Below are positions 47,045 to 60,247 of a DNA stretch of 64,000 nt, piece after piece. The notes below the pieces were generated by a model. That model ran no database searches, was not told the origin of the DNA, and saw only the letters and a program-made list of their open reading frames with translations. The stretch covers positions 62,001 to 126,000 of the forward strand of contig JASVEC010000048.1 of NCBI GenBank assembly GCA_030770535.1, written 5' to 3'. Position 1 is the stretch's first letter. Every line of letters begins with the position of its first letter. Source of the DNA: Batkoa obscura (Eukaryota; Entomophthoromycota; Entomophthoromycetes; Entomophthorales; Batkoaceae). The position numbers and the translations under genes are program-made.

Positions 47045-49151
47045 TTAAGCTTTTAATAAATCACGAGAAATAATTAATCTCATAATTTCATTAGTACCTT
47101 CTAAAATTTGATGGACTCTAGAATCTCTTAAATATTGTTGTAATTTATAATCGTAAAGATAGCCATAACCACCGTGAATTTGTAACGCTTGATTTATAAC
47201 ATCAAAACATTTATCAGTAGCTTGTAATTTAGCCTATGGAAATTAAATAGATTGAAGTTTAATTAGTGAATTGATATTAGAATTGAGATATAGCAACTTA
47301 CCATAGCTACAAAAGAAGTACCTAATGGTGATTTTTGATCAACTAAGGTGGCAGCTTGACGTGTAATTAAACGTGAAGTTTGTAAAGAGGTTACTAATTC
47401 AGCTAATTTGAATTGAGTATGCTAGATAATCAAGTAGATTAGTATTTTAAATTTAAATTTAACTTTAACTTTAATAAAATTATATTCTACCTGAAAGGAA
47501 GAAATAGGTCTACCGAATTGTTTACGGTCTTTAGAATATTCTAAAGCTAATTCTAAAGAGGCTTGGGCAGCTCCTAAACTACAAGAGGCTAATTAAGTTC
47601 ATTAATAAATATCTATCAGTTTTTTATATTATTTTAGATTTACCAATATTAATTCTACCACCATCTAAACCTTGCATAGCAAATTTAAAACCATCACCTT
47701 CTTTACCGATCAGATTTTTAGCTGGTACAACACAATCTTCAAAGATAACAGCTAATAACAAAATTAAATTAATAATTTATAAATATTAATAATTTATAAA
47801 TATTAAATTACCTGCAGTAGGTTGGGAATTCCATCCAAGCTAATTAACAATCAATAAAAATGGGAGCTAAATTATATAAATTATAATTTTACTTTCTTTT
47901 CATTTTTACCAAAAGAAAGTCCTGGTGTTCCTTTTTCTACAATAAACGAAGAGATACCTTTTGGTCCTAAATTTAAAATTACATTAATGTTATAAAACTA
48001 TTTATGTTATTTTTAATAATACCAGCTTCACCAGTACGAGCCATAACTACATAAACATCCGAAAAGCCACCACCAGAGATAAATGCCTATAATAAAAAAA
48101 TAATTAATATTGATTATTCTTAAATAATTTAAATGATAAAATAAACTTACCTTGGAACCGTTTAAAATGTAGTTATCTCCATCTCTTTTAGCAATAGTAC
48201 CTAAATTACCAGCATCACTACCTGCTCCAGGTTCAGTTAAACAATAAGAAGCTATTTTCTATAATAAATTTATTAATTAATTATAATCCATATATAAAAA
48301 ATAAAAAAACTATTGATTTACCTCCATTGAAGTCAAAGAAGGTAAATATTGCTCTCTTTGTTCTTTTGAACCGTATTTATCAATTACATTAAGTGCCATA
48401 CTATTTTAATATGAATTAAATTACTAATTGATTTTTTATATATAAAATCAATTCTATTAATTACTTATGAATACTAATAAAAGCAGCAGTGGAAGTATCT
48501 CCAGTAGATAAAGCTTCAAATATTAATGAAGTTTCAAGACGACCTTTAATAATAATTAAATTAATATCAATATTAAAGTAAATTATTCTTATTATTTTAA
48601 AATACCTAAACCAGCACCACCAACATCTTCACCAATGTAAACACCACCTAACATAATAAAACAAGATAAGTAATAAGTAGTATTAATTGAAGTAAAATCA
48701 AAAATATTACCAAACCCTAATTCAGCCCCTTTTCTAAGAGCATCCATAGGTAATTCACCTTTTTGATCAAACTAATATACGAAAAAAGGATATTAGTTAT
48801 TTAGTTTAATAAAAGTTTAATAATTGCTATTACTTCTTGCATACGAGGAGCTAATTCTTTATCAGCAAAGTTTCTAGCAAGCATATATAATTCAACATGC
48901 TCAGCTATAAATTCAATAATAATAATAATAAATTAGAAACTAAATGAATATATTCTATTAAAATTTACATTCAAGTCCATAAGTAGCTATCAATTTAAAA
49001 AGAGCATTAGTTTTTAACTATTGAAATATTATTAAAGTTTACCATTAAGTGGAGAACTTAAAGAAGATGTACTGCGTGTAGTTAAACTACATAAACTTTT
49101 ATTAAAGATAGATTTGTTAGATTTGATAACGTTGAAGGCAATACTACTCAT
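47045..49151 (-). CDS. Mitochondrial acyl-CoA dehydrogenase, ACAD8-like (copy 1)
   Basis: Minus strand, roughly a dozen small exons. The N-terminus, [20 protein letters not shown], is Ser/Lys-rich like a mitochondrial targeting peptide. Then come [31 protein letters not shown] (substrate/FAD loop), [39 protein letters not shown] (written across introns), [20 protein letters not shown] and [20 protein letters not shown]. It ends [20 protein letters not shown] with the catalytic Glu in EGTNE. This matches isobutyryl-CoA/short-branched-chain dehydrogenases of valine or isoleucine breakdown, FAD-dependent with ETF as acceptor. About 340 bp (47561-47900), including introns, are nearly identical to copy 2 at 58648-58987. 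Confidence 0.88.
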
Positions 49152-50454
49152 TTTTTTTAATATTGATAAATATTTATTTTACATTAAGTTTATTATATCT
49201 TGTTTATATACTTTTTCCACTCTACAATAGTTTATAACATTAATTTTGATATGTTTATATATATTATTAATGTTACGTTGATTAAGTGAATATTATTTTA
49301 AGTAATTTAATATCTTCAATTAATTTTTTTATTGAAAACTGGGTTGTTGATGTGTTGAATTAGTGCTTTTTTCAAATTGGTAAAGTTAAATACTCAATTT
49401 GTTAATGTACCTATAATTCATTAGTTAACTAATTTGATAGTGATTAAAACATGCTAATTAAAAAATTTAAAATCAAAATATACTTAACGTATATCTATTG
49501 GCAAAGTTTTATAAAATGAGTATCAAGTTGTGGTAAAATAAATTTAAAATATTAAATTTGATAAAAAAAATATTTTGTCGATGATCCAATTACCCATCAA
49601 TTTTTTAACTTTGAAATTGATAAGTTGCTTGCTAAAAATAGTAATTTTCAAAAAATAACTTCAAAACTTGATGTTACCTTATTCAAAATTGAATTTTAGT
49701 GAAAAAGGAAATTAAATTTACTTAATTAGTTTGAATATTAAGTAAATTACAATACGATAGCATCTTGTTATTATTAGATAATAACTTCTTATATAAAAAT
49801 AGTAAAAACCCAATATCTTTTTACTAAGTGACTGGAATATTAAGAAGATATTATTGTTATGTGGCTTTTTATTTTTTTTATTGATGATGCATTCAAATGT
49901 TATTATAATAAAGTTTTCTAATTTATATTACTTTATTTGGGCTAATGAATAATTATTTAACTAATGTATTTTTTTTACAGAAATATATTAGAGTCAGAGG
50001 TTATCAATGAGTTTGCTTACTTAGAACTTAAAACGATGAGGACCTTTCTTTCTTATATTAATTCATTGATGAGTTACTCTAACCTTTCAAATATCGACTA
50101 GCATAAATTCATACTGCCGTTTCAAAAGCAATGATGAAAGAAGAAAGAAGGGATAAATAAATCCAGTTACTAAATAAATGCTAAAATAATTTCGTGAGGG
50201 TAAAAGGTGAGATCGGAAGAAGCATACAACAGTAATATTTTAACCAATTTGAATGTGAATATCTCTAGAAAAAAAGGCCAAAGCTATTATTTATCATTAA
50301 AAATTATCCTATATTATATGTTTTTGAAAAGAAGTATAACTTTAATTTTTTTTTTACTGTGCACTACACAACATTAAATAGAATCCACAGCCATATGTCA
50401 TTATCAGTGACAATATGATATTGAAATAATCGATATCCTCTATAAATTGGGTTA
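49152..50454. other. Intergenic
   Basis: AT-rich. The stretch 49980-50280 is slightly less AT-rich but holds no frame I recognise. Confidence 0.35.
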
Positions 50455-50559
50455 ATATGGTGATGTATTTTTTTGTTTAAGAATTTTACTAACAATCTTT
50501 CCGCTGAAAGAGCGCTTAAAAGACGCAAAAAATAATGAAGCTAAAAAACACCCCCATAT
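50455..50559 (-). mobile_element. MITE copy 7 with ATAT target duplication
   Basis: Core 50459-50555 (GGTGATG...CACCCCC), reverse orientation, ATAT on both sides. Confidence 0.85.
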
Positions 50560-51475
50560 CTTATAGTCAATTTCATAAAACTATTCCACATTAAATATGA
50601 GTTCTTTAATACAAAGCTTTATAAAGGTTTTCTCTCTGAAAGAAACTAAAGCTTTTATATAGGTTAAGAATAAAAAAATATTGATAAGCTTTAATCTACT
50701 ACAAAATGATTAAAACTATACTGTAAATTTATGTAAAAAGCGTGTTTATTTTAATCATACTAACTAATTAAACCTATTTTATATATCCCTATTGTTTTAT
50801 TATTTTAATTTTTAAAATAGAAATTATTCCGACATTAACTAGTTATTAATACCTATTACTCTTTTTTGATATAAGCCAAATTTGTTTCTACTAAAAGATT
50901 TCATATGCATAAAATCAAGATATTGATTACAATGACAGCTATTTTTATTACTGAGAGCAGATTAAGATTGGTCCTCTCTTAGTAATCAACTATTAATTCG
51001 ATTTTCAAACTCAAATAACTATCCTTGATTTTCACTTTGACTTCTTTTTGAATTACAATTTGATATGAAATTACACTTGTAACTTTAATTGCGTCTTTAC
51101 TCTAGGGCTATAACATTCTCTATTATATTGAGGATGTGTTGTACCACCATTGAAGATCATTGAATTAACTTATACTCCTGCTAATTCTTAGTTGGTATAG
51201 GAGTTCTGAGTTTCATTTTTTAAAATGAAATTATGAGTTGGTCTTTTTTTACAGTTGTTTAAAATGTTAAAAAGATCACCTTTTGTATTGAAGAAGTTAA
51301 ATTTTATAATACCAGTTAGTTTTAAAGACTCTGCTATTACTATTTACATCCATTTTTCATTATTATTGCTATTTGTTATTTTTGTTATTCATATGTACAT
51401 AATTATTTTTAGTATTGGCATCTTATAGCAATACGAATGAGTTTTGATAACAACGTTACTCTTAAAACATTATAA
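50560..51475. other. Intergenic between two MITEs
   Basis: AT-rich, no gene seen. Confidence 0.35.
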
Positions 51476-51582
51476 TTATGGGGATGTATTTTTGTGTTTA
51501 AGAATTTTACTAACAATCTTTCCATTCAAATAGCGCTTAGAAAATGAAAAAAGTAATGAAGCCAAAAAAAACACCCCCTTAT
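51476..51582 (-). mobile_element. MITE copy 8 with TTAT target duplication
   Basis: Core 51480-51578 (GGGGATG...CACCCCC), flanked by TTAT on both sides. It is one of three copies whose duplication is not ATAT, which fixes the element's ends. Confidence 0.9.
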
Positions 51583-52632
51583 GGCAAAAGCCCCATATAT
51601 TACAACAAACTTATATTAATATATGTAATTCTATTGAATCATTCAAAACTCAACGCAATACTCAACTCAAGAACTTTTATTTTTATTTTCAAAAAGAAAA
51701 GTGGCAAAGATACTTGAAGGATTGAAACTATACCAAATCAACATTGAAAACGTCAACAAACGAGACGATTTAGGAATTTCCATCAGCATCAATCATTCGA
51801 AAATGGCACATTAATACTAATCAAACTACAGTATTGCATTTGAGCTCTCAAAACTACCGGGTAAATTAGGGTCGAAAGAATAAACCACGATGTAAGTTGA
51901 AGTAGATTTCTTTAATAAACTAAATTAAAAATAGTAAAATACTCATCTTGGTCATTGATGCTAATAGCTAATAATCAATAAAAACACAACTTTGAGCCTC
52001 TTGTATACTCAAATACAAAGAACAAGTAGGCAAGTGTGGGATTCCAGGGAAGAGATGGTCAAGTGTAGGAAATATAGTGTATAGCCCTTTACTTCCAAAA
52101 GCTAATTAAGATCCTGATTTGATTTGTATGTTATCAGCTCTATTGAATATGTGGTGAATATATCTTTTGTTTTTTTATATGTCAGTCTATAAGCTCGATT
52201 ACTTTCTTTTGAAAATAGAAATGGAAAGGGTATTGGCTATAGGAGTACTTTTTATTTTTGAGTTTTTTAATGATAAATCTTTTTTAATTAACTATTTTAT
52301 ATAAAAGTATGATTTCTATACATTGATAAATTTATATTATTACATTTATATAATTATTTCGATTTCTATTTTCAAATAGACGTAAAAAAACACGAATTGA
52401 CCTAATACCTATTATAGTGAATTGGCATATAAAGATCAAAATACATCTGTAGACATTGTATAATGTAAGCAATAGAAACCCTCGCCCTTAGTCAATACAG
52501 ACCTAAATAACTAAATCTTTCAAGTTTCTAGAAAATTTAACAATATCTTCAAAAATGTATTTTTATTGTGTGGTTAGAAAAAGTGCCAGAAGTAATTCAC
52601 TTTTTATTACATATAGCTCTAAAATTAACTTT
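51583..52632. other. Intergenic
   Basis: Contains a short open stretch near 51700-51814 (VAKILEGLKLYQINIENVNK in one frame) with normal-looking codons, but no start context or family match; it could be a gene scrap. Otherwise nothing is seen before the inverted duplication. Confidence 0.3.
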
Positions 52633-53972
52633 AAGCTATAATAACATTAATAAGTCAACTGTGTAAATATTGTATTAGTTATTATTTAAAATTAAAAGCT
52701 ATTATTAACATATTATAAATAAATATTTAAATTATTATTACTCTAAACATTTGTGTATAATTTTAAATATACTTGAATCTTATTTTTGAGTTTATTTTTA
52801 GCATTTTATCACCACCAATCAATAAATATACATAATTTTTAAGAAATTGATTTCATTACTAAAAATACCATTTATTACGCAAAAATAAAAAAATAGCGGA
52901 ATATTAGAATTTAAAATTAGAAAACATCTAGAATAAATAATAACATTAGTTATATTTATTATATTATTCCATAAAACTCAAACATAAGAAATAATATAAA
53001 TACGTTAAGAAATATAACATAATTCTACATTAAATTTAAATCAATAATAACAACTATAATAATAATGCAATTATCTTACTCTTTCCTCACTTTACTTGCT
53101 ATCGCTAGTACTAATTCTTATGCTATTACTTCTAACAATCATTTGACTAGAAGAGCATTTGGTCCTATTGCTGTTGAATGTAAATATGAATCAAGATTGC
53201 CTCAAGCTACTACTGAACAAGTTTTCTCAAGCATCATGGATGATTGTAATAACGCTTACAGCACTCTTTTAAACAGAGACCCATCCCAACAAAATGCCAT
53301 CGCTTTACAAAATGAAATTGTTGCCATCAAAGAAAACTTTGCTAAGTATAAAGACAATTACTTCTTAACTCATCCACCTAATGGTAATGGTGGTGTTAAC
53401 CCACCTAAACCTGGTCAAACTATTATACAACGTTGTAATATGGAAGCTAAAATCTCAACTGTTCAAAAGAGAGAAGATTTTGATCCCATTTTAGCTTCTT
53501 GTAGTACTGCTTATACTGAATTATTAAATGCTGATCAAAATAGACTTAATGAGCTCAATACAGAATGGTTAAAAGTTCAAGATAGAATTAAGGTAGCTCA
53601 AGAAGAGTTTGCTAAAACTCACCCACCTTCTGGAGGTAATAATGGAGGTAATAATGGAGGAAATAATGGTGGAAATAATGGACAAAAATCAGACGATATT
53701 ACTAAAAAAGTCAATTTTAATGATCGATTAGCTAAGGCCCATTCTTACTTAGATTTCGATATTTTAATCCAAGATTGTAATATTGCTTTTGTTACTCTTA
53801 ATACCGATTATACTAAAACCGTTAAACTCCAAAATGAGCTTGAATATCTAAAAGCTAAAGCTGTTAAAGCTAAAGCTGAATTCAAACCTTAACTTCATAG
53901 TTTAAATTGTATATAAATGAGCATGTATTATAATAAACTGATTTCAATATTGTTAACTATTTAGCTACTTTT
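52633..53972 (+). repeat. Left arm of inverted duplication 2
   Basis: 1,340 bp that read as the exact reverse complement of 55168-56507 (x pairs with 109140-x, no indels or mismatches found). The arm holds the complete secreted-protein gene, about 430 bp of upstream DNA and 80 bp of downstream DNA. Confidence 0.93.
53065..53892 (+). CDS. Secreted three-module protein (copy 2)
   Basis: Single exon, 275 residues, identical in sequence to copy 3 at 55248-56075. Signal peptide MQLSYSFLTLLAIASTNSYA, then HLTRR-AFG (possible Kex2-type cleavage), then three helical modules as in copy 1. The second linker is longer than in copy 1, with four GGNN units. Module 3 again has Val in place of the first Cys, leaving one unpaired Cys. 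It is convergent with copy 3. The family is unknown to me; a secreted or wall-associated role is inferred only from the leader. Confidence 0.82.
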   Translation: MQLSYSFLTLLAIASTNSYAITSNNHLTRRAFGPIAVECKYESRLPQATTEQVFSSIMDDCNNAYSTLLNRDPSQQNAIALQNEIVAIKENFAKYKDNYFLTHPPNGNGGVNPPKPGQTIIQRCNMEAKISTVQKREDFDPILASCSTAYTELLNADQNRLNELNTEWLKVQDRIKVAQEEFAKTHPPSGGNNGGNNGGNNGGNNGQKSDDITKKVNFNDRLAKAHSYLDFDILIQDCNIAFVTLNTDYTKTVKLQNELEYLKAKAVKAKAEFKP

Positions 53973-54918
53973 TATTTTTTTTATTTTCTTAAAATATAAA
54001 CCACAGTTTATACTTAAAACATCCTTAGTAGCATTAACTATATGACCAAAAAATTGATAAGGTATTTTTTTCATTTTTTTTCATTTATAAGGTGTTAATT
54101 CCAGGTGTTTTATTAACTGAAACAAAATAAACGCTTGAGTCAGTGAGTTTAAGAGATCGAATTATTTAGAAAAACCCGGTTGGGAATGTGAAAGTACAAT
54201 TGAAGCTATTCCTACTATTAGTATATTTAAAAGGGATGAACGTGACATATTTCATTTCTACCCTTTAATGGGCTTCCTACTGAATAGGGAGAGTGACAAA
54301 ATTAAAATAAAATAAGAAAGTTGCTAGCAAGTAGTTTCTTTTCAATATTATAATTTTAGTATCATTTTAATCAGTATAACAATACATTAAATGGATCCTT
54401 GTATATGATATTTGTAGTACTTCACAAGTTAAAAGATACTGAAATTTATTTTACTTTAATTAAAAATCACCCTTATAAGAACATTTTTGTGTAAAACTGA
54501 TTACCAAATTTAGAAGCCAACATCTAATAAATTAGCTGTATAGTTTACTTGGTGATCTAACGCCATGAGAAATAAATTGAATAAGATAAAATTAGTACTA
54601 TAAAAACTATGATGAATTAAAATTAAAAACATTTAAGCTCTTGCTATTATATTGTATATTATCAATACTTCATGATTAGTTAGCTTTGATAAATTTTAAG
54701 ATTTTATTTCAAGCAACTTTTTAATCAATATAATAATATACTCAAACCATGTATATCGTAAAATAAATATTTTTTAAATGATAGGCAAATTGTTTTGCTA
54801 AAATCAAATTCAAAATAATAATCTTTTGCCTCGTTACTTGTGTGGATATTATTATATTAACTACGAGAGTGGTCTGATTTATAGAATGCATTAATTTAAT
54901 ATAAAAAACATTAACAAT
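53973..54918. other. Spacer of inverted duplication 2
   Basis: Unique AT-rich sequence between the two arms; no gene seen. Total spacer is 1,195 bp (53973-55167), with MITE copy 9 in its right half. Confidence 0.5.
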
Positions 54919-55025
54919 ATATCCAGATGTTTTTTTTGGTTTCATTACTTTTCCCATTTTTTAAGCGCTATTTGAGTGGAAAGATTGTTGATAAAATTCT
55001 TAAACAAAAAAACATATCCCCATAT
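54919..55025 (+). mobile_element. MITE copy 9 with ATAT target duplication
   Basis: Core 54923-55021 (CCAGATG...CATATCCCC), ATAT on both sides. It lies in the spacer of inverted duplication 2. Confidence 0.83.
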
Positions 55026-55167
55026 ATGCTATCAGGTAGTAAAAAAAGTTCTCTAAGTATAGCCAACCATTTTTTATTAATAAAACCATCAAAAGCATAT
55101 TAAACAAATAATAAATTATACTGGGGATAATACATTTTGGGTTATTTTATACAATATATAAATAAAT

Positions 55168-56507
55168 AAAAGTAGCTAAATAGTTAACAATATTGAAATC
55201 AGTTTATTATAATACATGCTCATTTATATACAATTTAAACTATGAAGTTAAGGTTTGAATTCAGCTTTAGCTTTAACAGCTTTAGCTTTTAGATATTCAA
55301 GCTCATTTTGGAGTTTAACGGTTTTAGTATAATCGGTATTAAGAGTAACAAAAGCAATATTACAATCTTGGATTAAAATATCGAAATCTAAGTAAGAATG
55401 GGCCTTAGCTAATCGATCATTAAAATTGACTTTTTTAGTAATATCGTCTGATTTTTGTCCATTATTTCCACCATTATTTCCTCCATTATTACCTCCATTA
55501 TTACCTCCAGAAGGTGGGTGAGTTTTAGCAAACTCTTCTTGAGCTACCTTAATTCTATCTTGAACTTTTAACCATTCTGTATTGAGCTCATTAAGTCTAT
55601 TTTGATCAGCATTTAATAATTCAGTATAAGCAGTACTACAAGAAGCTAAAATGGGATCAAAATCTTCTCTCTTTTGAACAGTTGAGATTTTAGCTTCCAT
55701 ATTACAACGTTGTATAATAGTTTGACCAGGTTTAGGTGGGTTAACACCACCATTACCATTAGGTGGATGAGTTAAGAAGTAATTGTCTTTATACTTAGCA
55801 AAGTTTTCTTTGATGGCAACAATTTCATTTTGTAAAGCGATGGCATTTTGTTGGGATGGGTCTCTGTTTAAAAGAGTGCTGTAAGCGTTATTACAATCAT
55901 CCATGATGCTTGAGAAAACTTGTTCAGTAGTAGCTTGAGGCAATCTTGATTCATATTTACATTCAACAGCAATAGGACCAAATGCTCTTCTAGTCAAATG
56001 ATTGTTAGAAGTAATAGCATAAGAATTAGTACTAGCGATAGCAAGTAAAGTGAGGAAAGAGTAAGATAATTGCATTATTATTATAGTTGTTATTATTGAT
56101 TTAAATTTAATGTAGAATTATGTTATATTTCTTAACGTATTTATATTATTTCTTATGTTTGAGTTTTATGGAATAATATAATAAATATAACTAATGTTAT
56201 TATTTATTCTAGATGTTTTCTAATTTTAAATTCTAATATTCCGCTATTTTTTTATTTTTGCGTAATAAATGGTATTTTTAGTAATGAAATCAATTTCTTA
56301 AAAATTATGTATATTTATTGATTGGTGGTGATAAAATGCTAAAAATAAACTCAAAAATAAGATTCAAGTATATTTAAAATTATACACAAATGTTTAGAGT
56401 AATAATAATTTAAATATTTATTTATAATATGTTAATAATAGCTTTTAATTTTAAATAATAACTAATACAATATTTACACAGTTGACTTATTAATGTTATT
56501 ATAGCTT
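55168..56507 (-). repeat. Right arm of inverted duplication 2
   Basis: Perfect mirror of 52633-53972. Identity stops abruptly at both ends (53973 against 55167, and 52632 against 56508). No terminal motif of a transposon is present at the ends. Confidence 0.93.
55248..56075 (-). CDS. Secreted three-module protein (copy 3)
   Basis: Identical to copy 2, including flanking promoter and 3' sequence. Being tail-to-tail with copy 2, read-through transcripts from either gene could form perfect double-stranded RNA. The identity means either a very recent duplication or conversion, or an assembly palindrome. Confidence 0.82.
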   Translation of the reverse strand: MQLSYSFLTLLAIASTNSYAITSNNHLTRRAFGPIAVECKYESRLPQATTEQVFSSIMDDCNNAYSTLLNRDPSQQNAIALQNEIVAIKENFAKYKDNYFLTHPPNGNGGVNPPKPGQTIIQRCNMEAKISTVQKREDFDPILASCSTAYTELLNADQNRLNELNTEWLKVQDRIKVAQEEFAKTHPPSGGNNGGNNGGNNGGNNGQKSDDITKKVNFNDRLAKAHSYLDFDILIQDCNIAFVTLNTDYTKTVKLQNELEYLKAKAVKAKAEFKP

Positions 56508-57258
56508 CAATATGACTTTGATAGTAGCGTATTAAATTTTTTATTAACTAATTTTTATCATCATTTTAATTTTATTGAAAATGATATTACATGTTATATT
56601 TGATTTCATGTAACTTTAATAACTTGCTTTGAGTAAAAGTTAATGTTGCTGTTTTGTGATTTATTTAATTATCATTATAGCAATTTTACTTTTTAAAGTA
56701 ACCTATATTTATATACAAACTACCCTACATTAATTATTACATGTTTTATTTTAATATGCTTAAACATTATTATTAAAAAACAAGGTTAACAAAAAATTAA
56801 TTTAAATACTTCAAAACAGTAATAAAAGATCTTCAAAAATAATAAACTTGTTATAACTATTTGCCATTTGAAATTTAGTAATATAATTTTTTAATATTTT
56901 TGATCAAGCTTTAATACCATTTTGTTATTTCAAACACTGTCTCTTTACTGCACATATTAATAATGAAAGCTGAAATAGTAGACTGACTTTATTAATATTT
57001 ATTAAAGGGTAGTTTATGTTAGTATTATTTGAATTGTTTATAACAAGGTTTTTTTTAACTTTTTTACTCAAAAGCTTATAATTTTGAATAAAGATGTGTG
57101 TAATTTTACCGGAACAATAATTAATAATATCAAAAAACATTTAAAACAATACAAGAGATTAATTTAAAAAATAACCATACAATGTGTTTTTACAAATTAT
57201 GTTATAAATAATAGCCCTATTTGTAAAAAGTAAGCAAAAATATATTTAAGCAAAATGT
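56508..57258. other. Intergenic
   Basis: AT-rich, no gene recognised; an open stretch at 56925-57140 is AT-driven. Confidence 0.35.
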
Positions 57259-57330
57259 AGGTCCCACCGAGAATCGAACTCGGATTACAAGGATCAAAAC
57301 CTTGGGTGCTAACCATTACACCATGGAACC
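57259..57330 (-). tRNA. tRNA-Gln (UUG)
   Basis: A 72-nt cloverleaf on the minus strand beginning GGTTCCATGGTGTAATGG. The anticodon stem CAAGG/CCTTG closes the loop TTTTGAT with anticodon TTG. The T-arm reads CGAGTTCGATTCTCG. Acceptor pairing with GGGACC includes one G-T pair. There is no intron. It is the usual eukaryotic tRNA-Gln sequence. Confidence 0.95.
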
Positions 57331-58094
57331 TGATACAACTATTTATACTAATTTTGAAGATATATAAATTAAAAATTTATTAAGTATATCAAGTGATGTT
57401 TAAAATCTTGAATTAGTGAGCTATGAATTTATATGATAATGTCAAAAAACAAATTAAGAGCATTTTTTGATATTATTAATTTAAGATTTGAATTATATGT
57501 TTGTTATTTTTTTTCAAATATTATAAGCCAAATTGTAGTTTTATTTTATTAACTGATGCTAAATAAAACATTTGATAGGTTAAATTCCAATTTTTTTAGT
57601 AATTAAATTTAATGTTCAAATTATTTATATCTTAAAATACCATTTAGATCCATTGACGTATGTAGCCTTATTATTGATTTTATTTAAAAAATCAATAATA
57701 TGTGAATTTTGCATCAAATTTATTTAGGTATGGTAATTCCATTGATTTTGAAAATAGGTACAAGTTTATTAAAATAAAATCAATATTTAATTCAACTTTA
57801 TATAAAAATTATCCTTTAATTATGATAAAAATAAATAATTTTATTTTATTTAATTTATAAATTAACATTGAACTGTTTAAATTAGGGTAAAGGCATCAGA
57901 TAACATAAATTATTTAAAAAGATGATCGAATATATAGATTTATACTTAATGACAAAATAATAAAAGCTTTTATTTTTTAATATATAATATATCAATTCCC
58001 TTCATTTATCAATTATTTATATTAATACAAATACTAAAAATCAATGAAAATTCAGAATAAAAAATCATAACTTTATGAAAACCAATTGTTAATT
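57331..58094. other. Intergenic
   Basis: AT-rich spacer between the tRNA and the 3' end of the second ACAD gene. Nothing seen. Confidence 0.4.
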
Positions 58095-59770
58095 TTAATG
58101 ATCTTTAAGTAATTCCCTTGATACAATTAATCTCATAATTTCGTTTGTACCTTCCAAGATAGGATGAACTCTAGCGTCTCTTAAGTATTGCTGAATTTTA
58201 TAATCATACAAATATCCATAGCCGCCATGAATTTGTAAACATTTATTAATAACCTAAAAAGAAAAAGAAAAGTAAAATATATATTAATTAAATGTCAATA
58301 ACTAAATGATTTACTTCAAAACATTGTTCAGTGGCATGAAGTTTAGCCTAAAAGAATCAAAACTTCAATTTCGTAAATAATAATTTCAATCTTAAACTTA
58401 CCATAGCAGCGAATGAAGTTGAAAGCGCTGATTTTTGATCTAAAAGATTAGCAGCTTGACGTACCATTAATCTAGAAGCTTGTAATGAAGTAACTAATTC
58501 AGCTAATTTAAATTGAGTATGCTAACAAAAATAAGTTTCGATTATAAATTTTATAATAATAATAAATAAAAACCTACTTGAAAAGAAGCAATTGATTTTC
58601 CAAATTGATTACGTACTTTAGCATGATCAATTGCTAATTCTAATGAAGCTTGGGCAGCTCCTAAACTACAAGAGGCTAATTAAGTTCATTAATAAATATC
58701 TATCAGTTTTTTATATTATTTTAGATTTACCAATATTAATTCTACCACCATCTAAACCTTGCATAGCAAATTTAAAACCTTCCCCTTCTTTACCGATTAG
58801 ATTTTTAGCTGGTACAACACAATCTTCAAAGATAACAGCTAATAACAAAATTAAATTAATAATTTATAAATATTAATAATTTATAAATATTAAATTACCT
58901 GCAGTAGGTTGGGAATTCCATCCAAGCTAATTAACAATCAATAAAAATGGGAGCTAAATTATATAAATTATAATTTTACTTTCTTTTCTTTCTTACCGAA
59001 AGAAAGACCAGGGGCTCCTTTTTCAACAATAAAACAAGAGATTCCCTTTGGCCCTTTAAAATTTATTATTATATTTCATTAATAAAAATTATCAAAATAC
59101 TTTACCATTTCCACCAGTTCTAGCCATAACCATATAAACATCAGAAAATCCACCACCAGAGATAAATGCCTAAATAAAAACATTTCAATTGAATTTTTTA
59201 ACAAATAATAATTAAATAATATTACTTTTGAACCATTTAAAATATAATTATCCCCATCTCTTTTAGCTATTGTAGATAAACTAGAAGCATCAGAGCCTGC
59301 TCCAGGTTCTGTTAAACAATAAGATGCGAATTTCTATTGTTATCAATAATTAACATTAATATATATTATATTTTAATAACAATAATAACAATAATAATGA
59401 ACTTACCTTCATAGATGTTAAATCAAACAAATATTTTTCTTTTTGTTCTTTATTACCAAAATTATCAATCATATAAGCTACCATACTAAAATAAATAATC
59501 GATTAATTCTACATATCGAAATAATAATACGATATTAATTTTTTACTTATGAATACTAATATAAGCAGTAGTTGAAGTATCTCCTGTTGATAAAGCTTCA
59601 AATATTAAACTAGCTTCAAGACGACCTAAATAATTTTTAATATTATTATTATTATTTGTTAAATAAACAAGAACTTACCTAACCCAGCACCACCACAATC
59701 TTCATTAATATAGATACCACCTGATAATTAAATTAATTAAATATAAACATCATATATATATATAAATGAC

Positions 59771-59801
<31 letters not shown>

Positions 59802-60247
59802 CTACTTACCAAACCCTAATTCAGCACCTTTTTTTAATACTTCTACTGGTAATTCACCTTTTTCATCTAACTAATTTATCCAATAAATATTTAATATCTT
59901 ACTATAAATACTTTAATTTCAAATTTCCAAACTCACCTCTTGCATCTTTGGTGCTAATTCATTATCAGCAAAATCACGAGCGATATTATATAACTCAACA
60001 TGTTCCTCTAAATCAAAGATAAAGGTTTTTTATTTAATACTTTTTTAATTTAATAACTATAAAATTGTTTTTACCACTTAAACCATAAGTAGCTAAAAAA
60101 AGAATAAGATTAGAATTTCAACATTTATCAAAGAATCTCAAACTAAAATTTACCATTGATAGGTGAATTTAAAGAACCATATAAACGAGATTGGACGAAT
60201 TTGGTTGTTACTTTATTATTATGGATTTTTAATAAGGATCTTAACAT
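58095..60247 (-). CDS. Mitochondrial acyl-CoA dehydrogenase, ACAD8-like (copy 2)
   Basis: Minus strand, with the same exon layout as copy 1. The N-terminus, [20 protein letters not shown], is a typical mitochondrial presequence. The order of motifs is that of copy 1, including the FAD-loop stretch [12 protein letters not shown], the [12 protein letters not shown] core and a C-terminus ending [16 protein letters not shown]. Most of the gene is moderately diverged from copy 1, with unrelated intron sequence. However, 58648-58987 differ from 47561-47900 at only about three positions in 340 bp, across exons and introns. Probably a second branched-chain acyl-CoA dehydrogenase with overlapping substrate range. 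Confidence 0.88.
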
